A stretch of DNA of 11,220 nucleotides, taken from Methanobacteriota archaeon (GTDB lineage Archaea > Thermoplasmatota > Poseidoniia > Poseidoniales > Poseidoniaceae). Below are positions 6,484 to 11,220 of the stretch, piece by piece. The notes under the pieces are model-generated. The model did no database searches, was not told the DNA's origin, and saw nothing but the letters and a program-made list of their open reading frames with translations. Positions within the stretch are counted from its first letter, which is position 1. Each line of letters begins with the position of its first letter. The position numbers and the translations under genes were made by a program. The stretch covers positions 1 through 11,220 of the forward strand of contig JAAZUV010000034.1 in assembly GCA_018623995.1 (NCBI GenBank), given 5' to 3'.

Positions 6484-7359
6484 ATGGCGGACTGGATACT
6501 GTATATCCTCCTTGGTTTGGGTGGACTCATTGGATTGCTCATCCTCAACGGTGTTCGAATCTGGTGGACGCGTGTTCGCCCACGACAACCCAAGTTGCAT
6601 GCAGACTGGGCTGCAGATTGTGAACTCACAACCAGTGCTGTATTCAACGATTCGATGATCACGTTCCGAAACGTGCGTGACTTTCACTGGCGAACGACGA
6701 GAGACCGAGATGAAAAATGGGCGGATGAAGTCACGGTCGATTCAACCAAAGTCAAGCACATCTGGTTCGTTGTCGACCAATTCCACGCCTTCCGAGGTAT
6801 GTCGCATACTTATCTGACGTTCGAATTCTTTGATGGAACGTGTCTTTCCTTTTCGTTTGAAACTCGACGTGAGCGTGGCAAGAAGTATCATCCTTGGACT
6901 GGATTATGGCGCTCGTATGAGCTCTATCTTCTCGTTGGCTTTGAACGCGATGTCACTCAACTTCGAACGCACGGCCGCAACAACATCGTCTCGATGTATC
7001 GTGTCATTACACCCCCTGATAAGGAACGACAAATGATTGTTCAAATGACGCATCGATTGAATCAACTTGCATCACGGCCTGAATTCTATCATACTCTGTT
7101 CAAGACCTGCAACACATCCATCGTTAACGCAGTGAACGCTGTCACCCCTGGTCGTATTCCGTTTCTTTGGCGCAACTTCCTACCAGGATACACGCCTAAG
7201 GCTGCCCTGAAGTTGAACCTCATCGAAGATTGGGGCGGACTCGAGGCGACGATGGAGAAAGCAAGAGTCGACCGATACGCCCAAGATTGGGATGGGGAAA
7301 GCGATTACAGTGCTTTCATTCGAGGCGCGTTACCGCCATCACCTCATGATGAGCAGTAG
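6484..7359 (+). CDS. Single-pass membrane protein with DUF4105 (Lnb_N-like) domain
   Basis: 291 residues. One N-terminal membrane helix (about 4-22, WILYILLGLGGLIGLLIL) is followed by the very basic RIWWTRVRPRQPK. The rest resembles the DUF4105/Lnb_N family (PF13387), known for a conserved His and an NCT motif: here MSHTYLTFEFFDG with H108, SFSFETRRERGKKY, YELYLLVGFERDV, RPEFYHTLFKTCNTS with C209, and a WRNFLPGY stretch. The residue before Cys is Thr rather than the usual Asn. A His and Cys at these places could mean a cysteine-hydrolase-like fold, but the activity of the family is unknown to me. Most relatives are bacterial and are annotated as periplasmic; the charge pattern here (acidic MAD before the helix, basic after) argues that the domain faces the cytosol. 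It is the third gene of the coupled surface module. Its 3' end overlaps the opposite-strand thiamine kinase gene by 21 bases. Confidence 0.82.
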   Translation: MADWILYILLGLGGLIGLLILNGVRIWWTRVRPRQPKLHADWAADCELTTSAVFNDSMITFRNVRDFHWRTTRDRDEKWADEVTVDSTKVKHIWFVVDQFHAFRGMSHTYLTFEFFDGTCLSFSFETRRERGKKYHPWTGLWRSYELYLLVGFERDVTQLRTHGRNNIVSMYRVITPPDKERQMIVQMTHRLNQLASRPEFYHTLFKTCNTSIVNAVNAVTPGRIPFLWRNFLPGYTPKAALKLNLIEDWGGLEATMEKARVDRYAQDWDGESDYSAFIRGALPPSPHDEQ

Positions 7360-7959
7360 CAGGTCTCCTGATTTCACTGAAACGGTGATTGAGTGCCCAG
7401 TAGCTATGTTGGAGATGCCTCTTGTTCCAGTGGTCAACGTTTCGTTGTCAAGTGAAAACTGGCAACCTTTGACCGTCGCACCAGTAACGTCTCCAAACGA
7501 AATCAGACTGAAGATCGAATTTGGCTTCGTTTCGATGTCGGTTGGAGTTTGAGAAACTCGTCGAGCTTGCCAACCATCGAGAAGAATTGTAGCATCACTG
7601 TTGCATTCAAACAAGGCTGAGTAAGCGGCAAGGTGATGGTCATAGCGTCCAATTTCAACGCCGATGATGTCAACTTCCGAATCTGGATACGTTCTCTGAA
7701 CCCATTCCAATCCCTTGGAGATATCACTGCTCTGTTGGTCAGGCGCATGCACGATGGTAACGCCGGATGCCTTGCACTGCTCAAGAACCGATTCAGAAAC
7801 ACTGTCGAGATCGCCCAAGAGGATATCCGGAATCATCTTGCTTCCAATCAATCGGTTTGCAGCACCATCGAGTGCGACGACCACTCGATACGTTCCAACA
7901 GTTTCAACATCGAATTGTTTTGGCCATTCACCATTTGCAACGATGAGCACCTTCGACAT
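7339..7959 (-). CDS. Thiamine pyrophosphokinase
   Basis: 206 residues, a normal length for the family. It transfers pyrophosphate from ATP to thiamine, giving thiamine pyrophosphate and AMP in the cytosol, the last step when thiamine is salvaged. Motifs in order: D31-GAAN-35, GDLDS (49-53), D74-QQSSD-79 followed by KGLEW, and G104-RYDHH-109, then a C-terminal beta domain with TTGTRGISN, a typical thiamine-binding end. The ATG at 7959 gives the expected N-terminus (MSKVLIVANGEW); no Shine-Dalgarno is seen before it, so the message may be leaderless. It shares the 109-base region 7960-8068 with the divergent large surface protein, and no TPP riboswitch core (CTGAGA) is visible there. It looks unrelated to its surface-protein neighbours. 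A related 6-hydroxymethylpterin pyrophosphokinase is the main alternative, less likely given the GDLDS and RYDHH motifs. Confidence 0.9.
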   Translation of the reverse strand: MSKVLIVANGEWPKQFDVETVGTYRVVVALDGAANRLIGSKMIPDILLGDLDSVSESVLEQCKASGVTIVHAPDQQSSDISKGLEWVQRTYPDSEVDIIGVEIGRYDHHLAAYSALFECNSDATILLDGWQARRVSQTPTDIETKPNSIFSLISFGDVTGATVKGCQFSLDNETLTTGTRGISNIATGHSITVSVKSGDLLLLIMR

Positions 7960-8068
7960 GAGGCTGCTACTAGGAAGCTATTCTTGACCTAATGGGTCGC
8001 TTTGAATGAAGCAAAAAATGAATCGAATGCAGACAATGGTTTAGAACGTTGAGTGTTCTAACAACTTT
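7960..8068. other. Divergent intergenic region
   Basis: The only sizeable non-coding stretch in the window, 109 bases between two genes transcribed away from each other. It must hold both promoters unless starts are mis-assigned. On the plus side TTTAGAAC (8040-8047) is centred about 26 bases before the ATG at 8069, where a TATA box would lie in a leaderless message, but it matches the archaeal consensus poorly. I found no convincing TATA box for the minus-strand gene. A perfect inverted repeat occupies 8041-8061. No RNA gene is evident. Confidence 0.6.
8041..8061. promoter_or_regulatory. Perfect 7-7-7 inverted repeat, candidate operator
   Basis: TTAGAAC (8041-8047), a 7-base spacer, then GTTCTAA (8055-8061), exact reverse complements with a 14-base centre-to-centre distance. 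It ends 7 bases before the ATG at 8069 and overlaps the only TATA-like sequence for that gene, the position expected for a dimeric repressor site. A small RNA hairpin is possible if transcription starts upstream. Confidence 0.45.
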
Positions 8069-11000
8069 ATGCGCAGGGGGCGGACGCTTTGTGAATCGGC
8101 CCTTTCGTTTGGACTCGTCTTACTTCTCCTGGTCCAATTGATGGCTCCAATCGGTATCCAAACGGCGACCGAAGAGGCGATTCTATCCGAAACGAGCCTT
8201 GTCGATTTGACACTTCCAAGCAACCTCGAACACGGACATGACCTCGCTGGACAAACCATCGATGTGGAAGGTATGACCGAATTGTTGGTTCGCCCGGATT
8301 CATCCATCGATATGTGGATGAGCAACGTTCTCGTTGAAGGATCGATCAGCAATCTGAGTACACCCAGCGTTTACTTAGCAGAAAACGGTTCGAGTTACTT
8401 CTGCTGGATGAACAACCTTGGTGAAGTTCGTATGGGCATCTACACGGCAGCAGGCGTCTTTTCACATTCGCTCATCGATACAGTAAGTACCACTCATGGG
8501 CTCATTGGATGTTCCGTTGTTGCTGATGAATCCTACCGCCCACTGGCTTTGTTCGGAGACGGAGCCAACCTCAAGATGGCTCGTATGGCCTTCGAGGGAC
8601 AAGTCTACACAACGGATACGTGGCTCAAGCGAACCATTGTGGAGGATCTCCTCCCTGAATCAATGACGCTTCGGCTCACTGAAGATGGCAATGAATTCGC
8701 CGTTGTCCGAACCTCTTCAGGAGAATTGTGGCAGGTCAACAACAGCGGATTGCGCTGGTATCACAGTCTTCTTGATATTGGTCCAGTAGGTGACGAAATC
8801 GAACTGAAGATGGACCAAAATGGCGTCGCAAACATCGCTTACACCCGTTCAGGTGAAGCCGTTCGTCTGCAAGTGGATGGTGACCAACGCACCGAACAGA
8901 TTCTTGCTCGAGACTCCAGCGTTCACTCAGCGATTGGGCTCGATCTTGATTTGAACGGGCTTGCTCAAGTTGCGACGACATCGTTCGATTCCATGCAAAC
9001 CGAACTTTCGATCTTCAAGAGTCTTGAAGACCAATCCACTGGTCGACTCTCGAGCGAGTCAATGAATGTGCACCAACTCTATCCGGACGTTGAAGAGGGC
9101 GCTGCAGGATTTGGCGACATCAATGGAGACGGATTTGACGATGTCGTGTTTACCCAGCCGAGCGCATCCGACAGTGGCTTGGTCAACAACGGCCGTGTCA
9201 CTGTTCTCTTTGGTGGAAACGAGAGTTTTGATTCCTCAACACCTGTTGTATTGAGTGGCACCCAGACATCTGAATTGTTTGGTAGCGCTATCGCAATCGG
9301 TTCGTTCCTCGGAAATGGAATGACACAACTTGTCCTCTCATCGCCTGGTTTTGACAACACAAGCAGAGTCGGTGAGCAGAACCATGGACGTGTTTCGATG
9401 TACGAGTGGAACCAAACACAGTTCGACTTTGTCTGGGATGCATCCGGTAACCATGAGGAAATGCTTGGTACAGATGTTTCCCTCATTGATGACCTCAATG
9501 GTGATGGCTACGACGATGTCATCGCACTCCAAGGCAACTGGAGCGATGGCACCTCAACTGGTCGATTGTCTGTGTTCGAAGGATCCTCGGATGGGCTTTC
9601 GTTGTCGCACAACATTACCGCAAACACGACAGGTCCGTTCTTTGGACGTTCGATATCAAGCGGAGGGGACCTCAATGGAGATGGTTACGGTGACGTTGTC
9701 GTTTCAAATTCAGGAACTGAAGACTCGCCAGTTGGCTATTCTGCCATCGAGGTCTTTTACGGGTCAGCTGATGGACTCGCATCAAGTTCTGACAAGAGCA
9801 TCCAACGCTTGGCGACTGGGCAATTGTTTGGAACCGTTGTCGAAATCATCGATGACATCAACAACGATGGAATGGATGAATTGCTCGTCCAAGAATTCTC
9901 TCCTACTGGAGCTCCATTGTACAGCGGTACAGTTCACATGTTCATGGGCAACACATCTGAGAACTTCTCCGAAACACCTGATTGGACCAGTCAAGGCGAG
10001 GGCAACGAGCGCTTCGGCTGGATGTTTGCTCCTGCTGGCGACGTGAACGACGATGGTTATGCTGACACGTTCATCGGTTCAGGGACAAGTTTCACGCCAT
10101 CTGGTCAGATCAATTTGTATCTTGGTTCAGCAGACGGTTTCGCATCAGCTGTTGAAACCATACGAACGGGAAGTCCAACGGACCACCTTGGTCTTGTAAC
10201 GCTCGGAGGCTTTGATTCAAATGCAGACGGTGCAATCGAATTCGTGTATTCGACGCGTAATGATACTCGAGGCACGGCCTATGGTGTCGATATGATCACC
10301 GTGACCAAGCAAGATTTCGATACGAGCCAATTCACGTTCCAAGGGGAAATGTCAGGACTCAAATTGACCACATCGAATCGTGGTGAGACTGCCATGGTGT
10401 TCTCTCTCAATGCTTCATCAACACATTCCTTGATTCACCTTGAGCATGTTGATGACGGTTCTCCCGGTGGTTCTTGGGTCACCGAGACGCTAGCTACGGA
10501 CTCCATGCCGTTTCAATTCCAATTCGATGTCTCTGCTTCAGGGCAACCCAAATTGGTCGTTCTTGACAATGTGAACGGATACACGCACCATACGACCACA
10601 TCATGGACTTCTCTGCATCAAGAGATTCGTACGTTCAACGACTTTGGGACGTATCCCGCCTCATCCATTGATGGGAACGGTGATTTGCACATGGTGTACT
10701 CTCACCCAACCATCGAGAAAATGTACTATTCTACGGAAACTGCATCTGGATGGTCCTACAATGAGATTCTCTCGAACGCGAACCTTTCCTTTGCACCATC
10801 CTTGTGGTTCGATGGTGCAGATATGCACATCCTCTACCGTGATTCAAGCCTTGATCGACTCGAGCGAGTGACCAAGTCAGGAAGTACATGGTCAACAGCA
10901 ACAGTACTTGCAAGCGGCGAAGCTGTGGGTATCGAGCACGTTGCACTGCAGGTCCCATCAGGCCCTACACTGGTCGCAACAACCGTCAACAACTCGAGTG

Positions 11001-11220
11001 TTCACGAATTGCAGATTCTTGACATCGACAACGATGTTTCAACCCCACTTACGAACTTCACTGATGGAGCATCACAATTGGCGATGTGCATCGATACGAG
11101 CAACACTGTTGTCCTGCTCTCCCTCGATTCGAGTGGCGTTTTGGTCATGCACGAGCGAAATGCAACAACGGGGGCATGGTCCAACGTTTCCATGCAACAA
11201 TTCAACCCATCAACTGCGAA
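8069..11220 (+). CDS. Large secreted protein with seven-bladed FG-GAP propeller (3' partial)
   Basis: The frame runs open from the ATG at 8069 to the right edge: 1050 codons plus two bases. A TAG at 8042-8044 lies in frame upstream, and no alternative start lies between. A signal peptide (about 1-33, MRRGRTLCESALSFGLVLLL) is followed by about 300 residues of beta repeats of roughly 45 residues. Residues 345-735 form seven FG-GAP repeats, each pairing an FG/LG element with an integrin-alpha-type Ca loop: D350-INGDGFDD, LFG 403-405 with no Ca loop, D475-LNGDGYDD, D534-LNGDGYGD, D596-INNDGMDE, D658-VNDDGYAD, and D716-SNADGAIE. Beyond about 840 the 45-residue type returns (SSIDGNGDLHMVYS at 865, LWFDGADMHILYRD around 915). 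About 19 N-x-S/T sequons suggest a glycosylated outer-surface protein. The C-terminus, and whether a membrane anchor exists, lie beyond the window. Adhesion or glycan binding is plausible for FG-GAP proteins but not shown. Confidence 0.9.
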   Translation, partial: MRRGRTLCESALSFGLVLLLLVQLMAPIGIQTATEEAILSETSLVDLTLPSNLEHGHDLAGQTIDVEGMTELLVRPDSSIDMWMSNVLVEGSISNLSTPSVYLAENGSSYFCWMNNLGEVRMGIYTAAGVFSHSLIDTVSTTHGLIGCSVVADESYRPLALFGDGANLKMARMAFEGQVYTTDTWLKRTIVEDLLPESMTLRLTEDGNEFAVVRTSSGELWQVNNSGLRWYHSLLDIGPVGDEIELKMDQNGVANIAYTRSGEAVRLQVDGDQRTEQILARDSSVHSAIGLDLDLNGLAQVATTSFDSMQTELSIFKSLEDQSTGRLSSESMNVHQLYPDVEEGAAGFGDINGDGFDDVVFTQPSASDSGLVNNGRVTVLFGGNESFDSSTPVVLSGTQTSELFGSAIAIGSFLGNGMTQLVLSSPGFDNTSRVGEQNHGRVSMYEWNQTQFDFVWDASGNHEEMLGTDVSLIDDLNGDGYDDVIALQGNWSDGTSTGRLSVFEGSSDGLSLSHNITANTTGPFFGRSISSGGDLNGDGYGDVVVSNSGTEDSPVGYSAIEVFYGSADGLASSSDKSIQRLATGQLFGTVVEIIDDINNDGMDELLVQEFSPTGAPLYSGTVHMFMGNTSENFSETPDWTSQGEGNERFGWMFAPAGDVNDDGYADTFIGSGTSFTPSGQINLYLGSADGFASAVETIRTGSPTDHLGLVTLGGFDSNADGAIEFVYSTRNDTRGTAYGVDMITVTKQDFDTSQFTFQGEMSGLKLTTSNRGETAMVFSLNASSTHSLIHLEHVDDGSPGGSWVTETLATDSMPFQFQFDVSASGQPKLVVLDNVNGYTHHTTTSWTSLHQEIRTFNDFGTYPASSIDGNGDLHMVYSHPTIEKMYYSTETASGWSYNEILSNANLSFAPSLWFDGADMHILYRDSSLDRLERVTKSGSTWSTATVLASGEAVGIEHVALQVPSGPTLVATTVNNSSVHELQILDIDNDVSTPLTNFTDGASQLAMCIDTSNTVVLLSLDSSGVLVMHERNATTGAWSNVSMQQFNPSTA
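9101..10260 (+). repeat. Seven FG-GAP propeller repeats
   Basis: Ca-loop or equivalent positions fall at residues 350, about 410, 475, 534, 596, 658 and 716 of the large secreted protein, a regular step of about 60 residues as in integrin-alpha propellers. Six of the seven have a DxNxDGxxD/E-like loop; the second (SFLGNGMTQ) has lost the acidic ligands. Seven units make a complete propeller. Confidence 0.82.

Noticed and set aside
5943..6662. 239-residue open frame on the minus strand
   Set aside because: It is antisense to two genes with clear signal peptide, membrane helix and Shine-Dalgarno evidence, and its translation shows no recognisable domain.
7360..7370. Small hairpin CAGG-TCT-CCTG after the DUF4105 stop codon as a terminator
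   Set aside because: Only four base pairs, no following T-run, and it lies within the coding part of the opposite gene.
7986..7998. Inverted repeat GACC-TAATG-GGTC upstream of the thiamine gene
   Set aside because: Arms of only four bases are expected by chance in a region of this size.
7960..8068. TPP riboswitch in front of the thiamine pyrophosphokinase gene
   Set aside because: No CTGAGA core or paired P2/P4 elements are visible on the minus strand of this 109-base region.
8069..8170. Tat-type signal peptide on the large surface protein
   Set aside because: MRRGRT has two Arg but lacks the S-R-R-x-F-L-K context; the long hydrophobic core fits ordinary Sec export.

Overview
The window looks like chromosome from a marine planktonic archaeon, most likely Candidatus Poseidoniales (Marine Group II, Thermoplasmatota). 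Four things point there: Shine-Dalgarno sequences of the GGTGA/GGAGGTGA type in front of operon-internal genes; a TATA-box-like TTATATAA; several starts with no Shine-Dalgarno, as expected for leaderless messages; and a membrane-anchored surface protein built from thrombospondin-type-3-like units of the form ADAFPxxxxQWxDxDGDGYGDN, typical of this lineage. The taxonomy comes from family knowledge, not from a marker gene. The DNA is almost fully coding. I see no tRNA, rRNA, CRISPR array or insertion sequence.

Layout. Bases 1-1218 hold the 3' part of a class II-type DNA photolyase, cut by the left edge. A fused SRPBCC + TIGR01777-type SDR protein follows 15 bases later (1234-2643). A TATA-like box lies in the photolyase 3' end, so the fusion gene may be co-transcribed, separately transcribed, or both. 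Then come three same-strand genes, the last two tightly coupled to the gene before: a type I membrane protein with a PPC-like head and eight Ca-binding, Cys-paired repeat units (2666-5200); a type I membrane protein with a duplicated Cys-paired domain and a Trp-rich cytosolic tail (5193-6479, overlapping by 8 bases); and a single-pass membrane protein with a DUF4105/Lnb_N-like domain (6484-7359). A thiamine pyrophosphokinase gene on the minus strand (7339-7959) overlaps the last gene tail to tail by 21 bases. A 109-base divergent intergenic region (7960-8068) carries a perfect 7-7-7 inverted repeat just before a very large secreted protein gene (8069 to beyond 11220). That protein has a seven-bladed FG-GAP (integrin-alpha-like) propeller between stretches of another propeller-like repeat.

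How the genes may work together. Photolyase plus SRPBCC-SDR is a light-damage-related pair; photolyase/TIGR01777 proximity is also known in bacteria. The three-gene surface module from 2666 to 7359 is the best candidate for an undescribed system: two envelope receptors or stalks with cytosolic tails, plus a membrane-tethered DUF4105 protein whose charge pattern puts the domain on the cytosolic side. Its function cannot be read from sequence alone. Thiamine pyrophosphokinase is ordinary cofactor metabolism and probably only a neighbour.
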